A stretch of 64,000 nt of DNA from SMWD01 sp964629475 (GCA_964629475.1 CAZVQW010000016.1:6424-70423); one strand, 5' to 3'. Shown: positions 48,119 through 56,752, numbered from the stretch's first letter. The notes: generated by a model not told the origin, from the sequence alone. Numbers and translations: made by a program.

Positions 48119-49153
48119 ATGAAGTTCGGACTGATCCTGCCCATTCAGATCAAGGGTGCGAGCCTGGATCAGCTCTGGGTGGAATTGCGCAAGGAAACTC
48201 TGGCCGCCGAAGCAGCTGGCTTCGATGCGGTGTTTCTGCCTGAATTCCATCAGGCCAGGGGCGGCGCCCTGGTTTCGCCGCTGCTGATCAGTGCCAGCCT
48301 CCTGCAGGGTACCGAACGAATCCGTTTCGGGACCAGTGTGCTCGCCGCGCCACTTCACCATCCGGTGCGCCTGGCCGAGGATGCCCTGATGCTGGACTGG
48401 ATAAGCCGGGGTCGCTTTATTCTCGGTCTGGGCATTGGCCATCTGCCCGATGATTTTGCGGCGTTTGGAATGCAGCATCGGGATCGGGCAGCTCAGTTCG
48501 ACGAGTTCCTCGATGTGGTCGAGTCGTGTTTTTCGGCACATCCCTTCGAACACGAGGGTACTCACTTCAAGCTGAAAGCGGCAATCACGCCGCCGCCGTA
48601 TACGCAGCCTCGGCCACCGGTCTGGATCGGTGCTCATGGTGCTGCGGGCATCGACCGGGCGGCACAGCGGGCCGACCGGTGGTTGTGCGACCCGCAACGT
48701 GATATCCCGACCGTCGGGCGGCTTGCCGATTATTATCGGCAGCGCTGCGAGTTCGCCGGCAAACCTGCCCGGATCGCACTCTTTCGCGAGGCCTGGATTG
48801 CTGACTCACGTTTAGAGTGTGAGCGAATCTGGGGTCCGCATGCGCTGGCGGTTCACCGGCTCTACTACAAGGTGGGCGCCTACCATCGCAGATATGAACC
48901 CTGGGTCGACGAGGTACGAGAACGCGACCGGTTTTCCTTCGATCTGGTTTCCCGCGACCGCTTTCTGTACGGCTCAGGGGAAGACATCGTTACCGACGTG
49001 CAACGCTGGTCAGAAATCACCGGTGCCGATTACATTGCCGTGCGGATGCGCCATCCCGGCGGTCCGCCGCACGATGCGGTCATGGAGGCCATTGCCCGAT
49101 TTGGCGAAGAAGTGATCCGCGCGCCGGCATGGGACCGCTCCATGTCTATATAA
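48119..49153 (+). CDS. Luciferase-like monooxygenase (LLM class)
   Basis: 344 residues. MKFGLILPIQIKGA, AEAAGFDAVFLPEFHQARGG, RIRFGTSVLAAPLHHPVRLAEDALMLDWISRGRFILGLGIG and the C-terminal GADYIAVRMRHPGG are LLM features. Last gene of the operon, 15 bp after the IpdB-like gene, and convergent with an acyl-CoA dehydrogenase 20 bp away. More like the protein at 33467 than the one at 44859 in the PEFH/PEHH and PLHHP/PLHNP segments. Likely an oxygenase for an operon intermediate; substrate and flavin unknown. Confidence 0.88.
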   Translation: MKFGLILPIQIKGASLDQLWVELRKETLAAEAAGFDAVFLPEFHQARGGALVSPLLISASLLQGTERIRFGTSVLAAPLHHPVRLAEDALMLDWISRGRFILGLGIGHLPDDFAAFGMQHRDRAAQFDEFLDVVESCFSAHPFEHEGTHFKLKAAITPPPYTQPRPPVWIGAHGAAGIDRAAQRADRWLCDPQRDIPTVGRLADYYRQRCEFAGKPARIALFREAWIADSRLECERIWGPHALAVHRLYYKVGAYHRRYEPWVDEVRERDRFSFDLVSRDRFLYGSGEDIVTDVQRWSEITGADYIAVRMRHPGGPPHDAVMEAIARFGEEVIRAPAWDRSMSI

Positions 49154-49173
49154 ACATGAGAATCTCGCTGCTA

Positions 49174-50337
49174 TCAGAATGACCGCGGCAAATCCAGGCC
49201 CTCGGCAATCATGTTTCGCGCCATCTCGTTACTGACCGGGCCGATGCGCAGCAGCCGCGCGTCGCGCCAGTAACGCTGCATATCCGTTTCCGCCGAATAG
49301 CCCATGCCCCCCAGGATTGAAATACCCAGATCGGCTGCCTTGCAGGCGTATTCAGAGGCCAGCGTCTTGGTCATCGCTGCCTCCATCACGCACGGGCGCC
49401 CCTGAGATTGCAGCCAGGCAGCGTTGTACAGCATCAATTCCGTCTGCTTCTGCCACATCGCAATATCGGCGACGTAGTGCTGCAGTGACTGGAACTCACC
49501 GATCAGTCGGCCGAACGCGCGACGACTGTTCAGATGCTCAATGGCGTCCTCCAATACCCCGTCGATCATGCCGAGGCACATGGCGGACATCATGATGCGC
49601 TCGTTGTTCAGCGTATTGGTCGTGTCTTTCCAGACCTTACCCGGTTCGCCCAGCAGCAGGTCGTCCGGTACGAAAACATTTTCGAGACCAATCGTGCAGG
49701 AACTCAGCGCTCGCATCCCCAGTTTGGGGAGCGGGGTTGTCGTGACGCCCTCGCTTTCGCGCGGTACGAAGAACAGCGATATGCCGTCGGATCTTCGTTT
49801 CACATCCTTGTCGCTGCGGGCCATCAGTAGCAGATAGTCAGCGGTATCCGCAGTAGTGCTCCAGATCTTCTCGCCGTTGATGACCCAGCCGTCGTCTACT
49901 TTCCTGGCTTCGGTCTTCATACCGCCCAGCAGATCGGTGCCGCCCCCGGCTTCGGTAAAACTGATGGCGGTACTCAACTCGCCGGCGGCCATTTTCGGCA
50001 GGAAGCGGCGCTTTTGTTCTTCCGAGCCGTAATAGCCGATGGATTTGGTTCCGGAAAAAGAGGTGATGCCCCAGATCCAGCCCAGGCCGGCGGCATTGCG
50101 GGCGAATTCGCGCATGAAAATTGCCTGAATGACGATATCACCGCCCAGGCCATCGTATTCTTCCGGAACACCGATTCCATGGAAGCCACCTTCGGCGAGC
50201 TTGTCCCACAGTTCCTGCGGATATTCATGTTCCTTGCGTTCCAGCTCCCGGCACCAGGCTTTTGGACACTCGTTGTCCACCCATCTACGGACCGAATCAC
50301 GGAATAACTCCTGTTCTTCGTTGAGCTGAAAATTCAT
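49174..50337 (-). CDS. Acyl-CoA dehydrogenase
   Basis: 387 residues from ATG 50337, with CGGAG upstream; the in-frame ATG at 50391 is not supported. Complete ACAD domains: SFTEAGGGTDLLGGMKT, RAFGRLIGEFQSLQHYVADI, ILGGMGYSAETDMQRYWRDARLLRIGPVSNEM. The EGT catalytic glutamate is replaced by GPV, as in a subgroup of ACADs for branched or cyclic acyl-CoAs. Transfers electrons to ETF. Divergent from an FAD desaturase-like gene, with an AT-rich region between them. Confidence 0.92.
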   Translation of the reverse strand: MNFQLNEEQELFRDSVRRWVDNECPKAWCRELERKEHEYPQELWDKLAEGGFHGIGVPEEYDGLGGDIVIQAIFMREFARNAAGLGWIWGITSFSGTKSIGYYGSEEQKRRFLPKMAAGELSTAISFTEAGGGTDLLGGMKTEARKVDDGWVINGEKIWSTTADTADYLLLMARSDKDVKRRSDGISLFFVPRESEGVTTTPLPKLGMRALSSCTIGLENVFVPDDLLLGEPGKVWKDTTNTLNNERIMMSAMCLGMIDGVLEDAIEHLNSRRAFGRLIGEFQSLQHYVADIAMWQKQTELMLYNAAWLQSQGRPCVMEAAMTKTLASEYACKAADLGISILGGMGYSAETDMQRYWRDARLLRIGPVSNEMARNMIAEGLDLPRSF

Positions 50338-50401
50338 GGCTATACTCCGCTGGTTATGCTTTCGGCCCACATGACAGAGTCTCGATGGCACGGTGTATTA
50401 A

Positions 50402-50418
50402 TGGCTATATACTAGCCA
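50402..50418. promoter_or_regulatory. Small inverted repeat in AT-rich divergent promoter region
   Basis: TGGCTA-TATAC-TAGCCA is a perfect 6-bp inverted repeat, 65 bp upstream of the acyl-CoA dehydrogenase start. The rest of the 226-bp gap (50338-50563) is strongly AT-rich and holds the promoters for both divergent genes, without a convincing reading frame. The repeat may be an operator. Confidence 0.35.
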
Positions 50419-50563
50419 CAACTGACTATTATTACCACAAAATATCTTCCAATTATCGATTATATCCATTATATTATTGATGAATACGGCGATTAGTATC
50501 TGCCAGAAAAGCAAACTAATTATACAGCCAATATTGTTTAATTTCAGCTGAGGATCAAGTGGC

Positions 50564-51955
50564 ATGGCAAAGTACGATGTGGTGATAATCGGAGCCGGAG
50601 CGGCGGGGTTGTCGGCCGGTGCGCTCCTTGCCAAAGCAGGCAAATCGGTCCTTGTCTGCGAGAAGGGCCAGTATCTCGGTGGCCGTGCGCTCGCTGTGGA
50701 GGATGAGGGCTATACGGTCAATCTCGGCGGACACCTCATCGAGGATGGAGGCTCGGGAATTACCAAGATTTTCGAGAATGTCGGCAAAGAGCTGGTCCAT
50801 GGCAAGGTCAGCGCGGAAATGCCGGTCTGGGATCACGAGAAGAACCAGTGGGGCTCCATACGAGACCGCTATTCAACCGACAAGACGGAACTGAAAAAAG
50901 TTATCAAGGCGTTGGTGGAGACACCATGGGAAGAACTCGATAACTGGGATGACCGGAATCTGCGCGACTGGATCCATCAGCATACGAAGGATCAGGGTGT
51001 CGTCGATCTGTTCGAGTTTCTCGCGGTTCTGGAGTGCCTCACGGACGAGCCCGGTGATCATTCCGCCAGTGACAACCTCTATGTTCGCAAGATGCACTAC
51101 CAGGAGCGCCGGATGGCGGCTTATTCATGCTGGCCTGAACAGGGCTGGGGTGGCATCTGGCAAGATCTGGCCGATGCATGCCGTGAACATGGAGGTGAGG
51201 TTCGCCTCAATACCGCGGTCAGCCGGGTCGTCGTCGAAAACCGTAAGGTCCGGGCCGTCGAGGTACCCCGGGAACCGCGCATTCTACCCAATGAGGCATT
51301 CGAGGTTGAGACTATCGAGACCGAATGCGTGATTTCCACGCTGCCCGTGTGGAACGTGCTCGACGTCGTGTCCGAAAAAGATTTACCGGACTGGTACGCC
51401 GGACAGATCCGCTATCTTGCCCAGGACCAGTTCAGGGTTGCGTGGCTCGGGCTCTATATTGCGACGGAAGAGCCGGTTCATCTCTACGATCCGCGTGAAC
51501 TGTCGACCTGGATACATGATCCCGTTGCCGGTCTGCCGGGGTTCTTCTTCACACAATCGAATATGGATCCGAGCACGGCGCCGGACGGCAAACACCTTCA
51601 TGTAATGGGCGGGGTGATCCCCGGCAGCAAGGGGCGCGACAAAGATTATATTCGTGATACTTTCGACAAGTTCGAGAAGGGCATGGGCATCATGTATCCC
51701 GCATTGGCGCAGCCGATCTGGCGGCGCCGGCACCTGGTGTATGAGCCGGCGTTCGGCGTCATCCAGAAGCCCTGCATGGTGGGTTCGTTTCGGCCTCACT
51801 GGCGCGCCCCGACGGTTGAGGGCCTGTATTTCGCCAGCGAGACCTTTAAGAGCCGGGGGATCGGTGTCGATCGTGCGGCCCGGGCTGCGCTGACCTGTGT
51901 CGAGGATTATCTTGGTGAACGGTTGCCCGGCTTCGAGGAAACGTGGCGCTACTGA
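50564..51955 (+). CDS. FAD-dependent amine-oxidase/phytoene-desaturase-like oxidoreductase
   Basis: 463 residues. N-terminal FAD dinucleotide motif YDVVIIGAGAAGLSAGALLAKAG, then EKGQYLGGRA (GG doublet motif). The C-terminal FASETFKSRGIGVDRAARAALTCVEDYL is the second FAD contact of the CrtI/monoamine-oxidase-like superfamily. Desaturates or oxidises a hydrophobic substrate. Not carotenoid biosynthesis by context: no crt genes nearby, and the neighbours are CoA-ester enzymes. The ATG is preceded by GAGGATCAAG. Substrate unknown. Confidence 0.85.
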   Translation: MAKYDVVIIGAGAAGLSAGALLAKAGKSVLVCEKGQYLGGRALAVEDEGYTVNLGGHLIEDGGSGITKIFENVGKELVHGKVSAEMPVWDHEKNQWGSIRDRYSTDKTELKKVIKALVETPWEELDNWDDRNLRDWIHQHTKDQGVVDLFEFLAVLECLTDEPGDHSASDNLYVRKMHYQERRMAAYSCWPEQGWGGIWQDLADACREHGGEVRLNTAVSRVVVENRKVRAVEVPREPRILPNEAFEVETIETECVISTLPVWNVLDVVSEKDLPDWYAGQIRYLAQDQFRVAWLGLYIATEEPVHLYDPRELSTWIHDPVAGLPGFFFTQSNMDPSTAPDGKHLHVMGGVIPGSKGRDKDYIRDTFDKFEKGMGIMYPALAQPIWRRRHLVYEPAFGVIQKPCMVGSFRPHWRAPTVEGLYFASETFKSRGIGVDRAARAALTCVEDYLGERLPGFEETWRY

Positions 51956-51962
51956 GTTCAAA

Positions 51963-51981
51963 GTAGGTAAGAGGGACCTAC
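51963..51981 (+). other. Short inverted repeat after the FAD oxidoreductase gene
   Basis: GTAGGT-N7-ACCTAC, 7 bp after the stop at 51955. It could form a weak hairpin in the message but lacks a T tract. The gap to the next gene (118 bp) shows nothing else except the GGAGAG ribosome-binding site near 52064. Confidence 0.3.
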
Positions 51982-52073
51982 CCGATTCAGCGTCTGGCCG
52001 GGGTTAAAGCCCGCAATCTGGGCTCACCGGTCAGGGTTATTATAGGAAAGTTCCTGTTTCTTTGGAGAGAAAA

Positions 52074-52994
52074 ATGACCGCCGATAAAATGTTGAACGGC
52101 AAAGTCATTGTCGTCACCGGTGCCGGCCGTGGCATAGGCCGTGCGATCGCAATGATGATTGCGGACCGGGGGGCTAAGGTCGTGGTCAATGACCTGGGTG
52201 GCAGTGCCAGTGGCGAAGGTGCAGACACCGGCCCGGCCGCCGATGTCGTCGAGGAGATCACCGCCCTCGGTGGCGAGGCCGTTGCCAGCTTCAACAGCGT
52301 GGCTGAATGGGATGCTGCCCACGAGATCATTCAAACTGCCGTCGATAACTTTGGCCGGATTGACGGTGTGGTCAATAATGCAGGTATTCTGCGTGATACT
52401 ATCTTCCACAAGATGACGGAAGAACAGTTCGACCTCGTCATTAACGTGCATTTGAAGGGCTCGTTCAACATGAGCCGTGCCTGCGCACCTCATTTCCGTG
52501 AACAAAAGAGTGGCTGCCTGGTGCACATGACTTCCACCTCCGGCCTGATCGGCAATCTCGGTCAGGCGAACTACATGGCCGCCAAGCTGGGTATCGTTGG
52601 ATTGTCCAAGAGCATTGCGCTGGACATGGCCCGTTATAATGTGCGTTCGAATTGTATTTCGCCGTTTGCCTGGAGTCGCCTGTTCGGGAAGGTTCCCACG
52701 GAAACTCCGGAGCAGCAGGCCCGTGTGGAAAAGATCAAGGAAATGACGCCGGAAAAAATTGCACCGCTGGTCTGTGCGCTTTTCGGTGATGCCGCAAAGG
52801 ATGTCTCCGGTCAGATTTTCGCAGTACGCAACAATGAAATCTTTCTGATGAGCCAGTCACGACCGATACGCACGGCGCACACGTCTGACGGATGGACTCC
52901 GGAATCGGTTAGTGAACGCGTTTTCAGTGCTTTCGGGCCATCCATGTATCCGCTGGATGTCACAGCGAGCGTGTTCGGTTGGGATCCGGTCTGA
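52074..52994 (+). CDS. SDR, MFE-2 type (R)-3-hydroxyacyl-CoA dehydrogenase
   Basis: 306 residues from ATG 52074, with GGAGAG upstream. TGAGRGIG glycine motif near residues 15-22, VVVNDLGG after beta-2 (the D favours NAD), VVNNAGILRD, the catalytic S, Y and K in STSGLIGNLGQANYMAAKLG. The VNDLGG segment and extended C-terminus resemble the dehydrogenase unit of peroxisomal multifunctional enzyme 2. It is followed 19 bp later by a hydratase-2 gene, so the two together form a split MFE-2 for beta-oxidation with (R)-hydroxy intermediates. Confidence 0.88.
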   Translation: MTADKMLNGKVIVVTGAGRGIGRAIAMMIADRGAKVVVNDLGGSASGEGADTGPAADVVEEITALGGEAVASFNSVAEWDAAHEIIQTAVDNFGRIDGVVNNAGILRDTIFHKMTEEQFDLVINVHLKGSFNMSRACAPHFREQKSGCLVHMTSTSGLIGNLGQANYMAAKLGIVGLSKSIALDMARYNVRSNCISPFAWSRLFGKVPTETPEQQARVEKIKEMTPEKIAPLVCALFGDAAKDVSGQIFAVRNNEIFLMSQSRPIRTAHTSDGWTPESVSERVFSAFGPSMYPLDVTASVFGWDPV

Positions 52995-53013
52995 GTCGGA
53001 GGGGAAACCGTAA

Positions 53014-53880
53014 GTGGCTTTCAGTTATGAGAAGCTGATCAACCGATCCTTCGAGGACGTCGTGCAACGCTACTCCTGGAGGGACTCTATAATATATGCG
53101 TTGGGGCTCGGTTTCGGATCCAGTCCAACCGATCCGGCCGAGTTACGGTTTGTCTATGAAGACGGGCTGGAAACTTTTCCGACCATGTCGGTGGTATTGG
53201 GACATCCCGGCCCCTGGATGGCCGATCAGGCGACCGGCATCGATATGGTGAAGGTGCTCCATGGTGAACAGAATCTTGAAATCCATCGGCCCCTCCCTGT
53301 GGAGGGCACCATCATTGGCCGCAACAGAGTCGTGGAGGTTGTTGACAAAGGGGCGGACAAAGGTGCCCTGATCAGTATTGAGCGCAAGCTATTCGATGAG
53401 TCGACGGGAGACCTGTATTGCACACAGACGGCGGTCATTTTTGCTCGTGGCAACGGCGGTTTTGGCGGGCCGGTGACCAGCAGTCCGAAACCTCACCGGT
53501 TACCCGACCGCTCGCCTGATGCCACGATCGATATACCTACCACTGCTCAGGCGGCGCTGCTCTACCGACTGAACGGCGATTACAATCCGTTACATGCAGA
53601 TCCCGGGATTGCGGCAAAAGCAGGTTTCCAGTCACCGATCCTGCATGGCCTGGCAAGCTTCGGCGTGGCGGCACGAGCTGTGCTGAAGGGTTTTGATTGT
53701 GATGATCCAACTCGGCTGAAGAGCTTCAGCTTGCGGTTCTCATCTCCGGTCTATCCCGGCGAGACCATCAGCACGGATTTGTGGCGCGACGGGCATGAAG
53801 TTTCATTTCGGTCACGGGTTGCGGCACGTGATGCAATAGTGCTCAACAATGGTCGGGCCGTTCTGGAAAGTAATCACTAG
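53014..53880 (+). CDS. MaoC-like (R)-specific enoyl-CoA hydratase 2
   Basis: 288 residues from GTG 53014, with GGAGGGG upstream. Double hot-dog protein: the N-terminal repeat is degenerate, and the C-terminal repeat carries the hydratase-2 motif RLNGDYNPLHADPGIAAKAGFQSPILHG (residues ~185-212), with the D/N/H catalytic set. Hydrates trans-2-enoyl-CoA to the (R)-3-hydroxyacyl-CoA used by the adjacent SDR. Full-length fused MFE-2 proteins carry these two activities in one chain; here they are separate, neighbouring genes. Confidence 0.9.
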   Translation: MAFSYEKLINRSFEDVVQRYSWRDSIIYALGLGFGSSPTDPAELRFVYEDGLETFPTMSVVLGHPGPWMADQATGIDMVKVLHGEQNLEIHRPLPVEGTIIGRNRVVEVVDKGADKGALISIERKLFDESTGDLYCTQTAVIFARGNGGFGGPVTSSPKPHRLPDRSPDATIDIPTTAQAALLYRLNGDYNPLHADPGIAAKAGFQSPILHGLASFGVAARAVLKGFDCDDPTRLKSFSLRFSSPVYPGETISTDLWRDGHEVSFRSRVAARDAIVLNNGRAVLESNH

Positions 53881-53959
53881 CTGCTTTACATAATCGCAGA
53901 ATTAACAATAAGATCTGCCACTATCTTCGCCCTGCATCTGATACGCTCGGATCAGCGAT

Positions 53960-54169
53960 ATGAAAACACCAGGCGTCTCAGAAAGTGCGGTTCTCATTCG
54001 GGCAAAACGAATGGGTTATTTGATACAAGAGTGCATTTCCTTCAAGGAGTGCTACTTTATTGTCGACATGAGCACCAATATTGTCATCGCGGGTGCGCAG
54101 GATTTCCTGGCCTGGGAAGATGTCGTCAGGTGGGTCCAGGAAGCCGACGTCGATCCGACCCTGAATTGA
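53960..54169 (+). CDS. Small hypothetical protein
   Basis: 69 residues beginning MKTPGVSESAVLIRAKRMGY and ending EADVDPTLN. A mixed alpha/beta pattern with two cysteines (QECISFKECYF), no signal or membrane segment. It sits alone between the hydratase-2 gene and the convergent quinoprotein gene. No clear ribosome-binding site. Not recognised; it could be a genuine short gene or chance coding. Confidence 0.4.
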   Translation: MKTPGVSESAVLIRAKRMGYLIQECISFKECYFIVDMSTNIVIAGAQDFLAWEDVVRWVQEADVDPTLN

Positions 54170-54177
54170 TCCGGACA

Positions 54178-54195
54178 ATCCGGGTGCCCCCGGAT
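54178..54195. terminator. Possible bidirectional hairpin between convergent genes
   Basis: ATCCGGG-TGCC-CCCGGAT forms a 7-bp GC-rich stem between the small hypothetical gene and the quinoprotein stop. There is no T run, so intrinsic termination is uncertain. Confidence 0.35.
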
Positions 54196-54207
54196 CGTTG
54201 TGTCGGA

Positions 54208-56331
54208 TCATTGCCTGTCCGGCAACTCGAATACGTACAGCGCGTGGCCGTTGGTCGGCTGGTAAATATCAGGACTGATGACGGCGGTGAGTGCGCGAAA
54301 CACGCCGATGCCGGTGGGTACCGCGACGTATTGTTTACCGCCGGCGCTGTAAGTAATGGGGAAACCGTGCAACGGTGCACCGAGACGGGTCTGCCACAAC
54401 AGTTTGCCGGAGTCGATGTCGAAAGCCTTGAAGTAGCGGTCCAGGTCGCCGACGAAAGTCAGGTCGCCGGCGGTGTTTAGCACCCCGGTCATGAACATCG
54501 CACGCTGTTCGTGGCGCCACCGCTCTTTCATTGTTCGCACGTCGAAGGCCGTTAGCTTGCCCAGATTCCCGTTGCTGCCAGGCATCTCGAATGAACGGGA
54601 GTCGCCGCCGTAGCCGCCGGCACCCACCGCCACTTCCACCTTTCGGCCGGTCATTTCCGCACAAAGCTGATGCAATGGAATGATCAGGGTGCCCGCTACA
54701 GGGTGATAGGCGGTCGCCTGCCAGTTATGTCCACCGTATATTCCCGGGCACGCGGAGATGATATCGCCGATTTTTGCATCGATGATTTCCTGCCGGTAGG
54801 TGACGCTGCCGGTGTTGTGGTCTACGGAAGCGAAAATGTTCTGATACATTGTTTCGGCTAACGAAATGAATTTCCCGGTTCGCCGGTCGAGCTTCCACAG
54901 GATGCCGTCTTTACCCACGGTGAGCAGTCGCTTCTCACCGTCGATATCAATCAGTACACGTTCGAAGCCGACTTCCATGTCAATGGTTTCGCCGGCCACG
55001 TGTTGAAAGTACCACTCGATCTTGCCGGTTCTGGGTTTTAAGGCCAGCGTCGAATTGGTGTAAAGGGCTGCATCGAGCGGTGACATTCCTCGGCTGGCCG
55101 CTACCCAGGGTTTTGCCTGGGAAGTGCCTATATAAAAGAGTTCCAGTTCCGGGTCGTAGCTACCGGCGATCCAGGTATCGCTGCCGGCCCGCAGTTCCGG
55201 CGGCAGACCGCCCCAGGTGTCGCTGTTGGGATCGCCCGGCAGGGCAATGCTGGACGTGCGCCAAAGTTCCTGACCGGTGTCCGGGTCGTGACCGGTGATG
55301 AAACAGCCGTTCTTCTTGTATCGCTCGCAACCGTTGATACCACTCAGGACCACACCGGCACCGACAATCGGTCCGCTGGTGTGGGTGTAGCCTTCACGAT
55401 AGTCCGCTTTCACCGTTCGCCAGAGCTGTTTCCCCGTGCGTGCATCTACCGCCACCAGGGCAGCGTCGTAGGTGGCCATATACAACTTGTCCCCGTACAG
55501 GGCGATATTGCGCGTGGGCCCACCAAGGGTTTTGGACTCGGGCGGATACGAATAGGTGTATTCCCAGATCAACTCACCGTTTCGTGCATCCAGAGCCTGG
55601 ATCACGTTGCCCGGGTGGGTCAGGTAAATCACGCCATCATGGACCAGCGGCGTGACCTGGTTGCTGCCTTCATACATTGCTACGACCCAGGCAAGCTTCA
55701 GTTCGTCTACGTTTTCCCGATTGATTTGATCGAGCGGGCTATAGCCGTGGCCATCAAGAGTGCGTCGCCAGCTCAGCCAGTCTGACTCCGGCGGCTGTTG
55801 CAGCATCTGGTCTGTGACCGGTCTGAAGTCGGGCACAACCTTGTTGACAAAGCCGGAGCGACTCTTCGCTTCAGCCGCGATGGATCCGGCCTCCGACCAC
55901 GATTGCCAGGTCGGTTGCACGTTGTCGGCCGCTTCGCCCGAGCGGATCAGCAAGGCCGGATCCGCACGCAGTTCATCGGTGCCAGCCTCAAGTCCGTTTA
56001 CCTTGAGGATGTGGGCGATGATTTCCAGATGGTCCGCCGCACTCAAGGCACCGCTGGTACCCGGCGGCATGTTGGCGCGGTTATAACGCAAAAGATCCGC
56101 GGTGGTTCGTGGGCCCCACTTGGCCATGAACGTCGGACCCGTGAGTTCCGAGCCGTGAGCCGAGCCCCGAAGGGTCATGAGATGGCAACTGGCGCAGTGC
56201 TGGTCAAAGGCTTTCTTGCCGCGCGCGGCCTGTGCTTCAGTGTATGCCCCGACCGCAAAGGAGGGCTGAACAAATACCAGCAGTCCGAGTGTTGCCAGAC
56301 AGGCCTCGAGAAAGAAATTCTTGTGGCTCAT
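54208..56331 (-). CDS. PQQ-dependent quinoprotein dehydrogenase with N-terminal cytochrome c domain
   Basis: 707 residues from ATG 56331, chosen because it starts a Sec signal peptide (MSHKNFFLEACLATLGLLVFVQPSFAVG); an open frame upstream to 56490 has no homology. A heme-c site, HCASCH, lies near residue 49. It is followed by PQQ propeller repeats such as WEYTYSYPPESK, VDARTGKQLWR and FDIDSGKLLWQTRLG. Oxidises an alcohol or aldehyde in the periplasm and passes electrons through heme c. In classical quinohemoprotein alcohol dehydrogenases the heme domain is C-terminal, so this order is a variant. The Rieske ferredoxin gene is 31 bp upstream. Confidence 0.9.
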   Translation of the reverse strand: MSHKNFFLEACLATLGLLVFVQPSFAVGAYTEAQAARGKKAFDQHCASCHLMTLRGSAHGSELTGPTFMAKWGPRTTADLLRYNRANMPPGTSGALSAADHLEIIAHILKVNGLEAGTDELRADPALLIRSGEAADNVQPTWQSWSEAGSIAAEAKSRSGFVNKVVPDFRPVTDQMLQQPPESDWLSWRRTLDGHGYSPLDQINRENVDELKLAWVVAMYEGSNQVTPLVHDGVIYLTHPGNVIQALDARNGELIWEYTYSYPPESKTLGGPTRNIALYGDKLYMATYDAALVAVDARTGKQLWRTVKADYREGYTHTSGPIVGAGVVLSGINGCERYKKNGCFITGHDPDTGQELWRTSSIALPGDPNSDTWGGLPPELRAGSDTWIAGSYDPELELFYIGTSQAKPWVAASRGMSPLDAALYTNSTLALKPRTGKIEWYFQHVAGETIDMEVGFERVLIDIDGEKRLLTVGKDGILWKLDRRTGKFISLAETMYQNIFASVDHNTGSVTYRQEIIDAKIGDIISACPGIYGGHNWQATAYHPVAGTLIIPLHQLCAEMTGRKVEVAVGAGGYGGDSRSFEMPGSNGNLGKLTAFDVRTMKERWRHEQRAMFMTGVLNTAGDLTFVGDLDRYFKAFDIDSGKLLWQTRLGAPLHGFPITYSAGGKQYVAVPTGIGVFRALTAVISPDIYQPTNGHALYVFELPDRQ

Positions 56332-56362
56332 GAAACTCAATCTCCGCCGTACCGAGTCCCGG

Positions 56363-56695
56363 CTATTGCGTTTGCTCGTTCTCGATCTTGATCTCGATGT
56401 GATTGTCGACGACGCGCACCGGGTAGGTCTTGATAGGCTGGGTTGCCGGTTTGCCCTTCGGGGTTCCATCCCGGATGTCGAATGCGGCACCGTGCAGGGG
56501 GCAGATCAGGCGATAGGCGCGAAGTTTACCGTCTTCCAGCGTTGCCAGTGCATGGGAGCATTGGTTTTCCACGGCGAAGAATTCTTCCTTCGCGTGGCAA
56601 ATCAGGATATTGCGGCCAGACACCTGGAAAGCTGCGGTTGTGCCGGGTGGCACGGCGGCCACATCGGCCACAAATGTATAAGTGTCGGTACTCAT
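56363..56695 (-). CDS. Rieske-type [2Fe-2S] ferredoxin
   Basis: 110 residues. Cluster ligands C46-x-H48 (QCSHAL) and C65-x2-H68 (CPLHGAAF), with the usual VPPGTT start and NHIEIKI end of dioxygenase-type ferredoxins (BphF/NdoA class). No signal peptide, so cytoplasmic; it would carry electrons to an oxygenase rather than to the periplasmic quinoprotein beside it. Its promoter carries the same AAACAG...TGTTTT motif as the Rieske oxygenase at 564-1925, making that enzyme its likely partner. Confidence 0.92.
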   Translation of the reverse strand: MSTDTYTFVADVAAVPPGTTAAFQVSGRNILICHAKEEFFAVENQCSHALATLEDGKLRAYRLICPLHGAAFDIRDGTPKGKPATQPIKTYPVRVVDNHIEIKIENEQTQ

Positions 56696-56752
56696 CCGGG
56701 TTGAATGGCTTGGTGGTCAGAGAGCGGAATGGTAGCATTGGCTTAACAGAAA

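Noticed and set aside
50564..51955. Carotenoid desaturase (CrtI)
   Set aside because: The fold matches, but there are no other carotenoid genes and the neighbours are CoA-ester catabolism enzymes; left as a generic FAD oxidoreductase.
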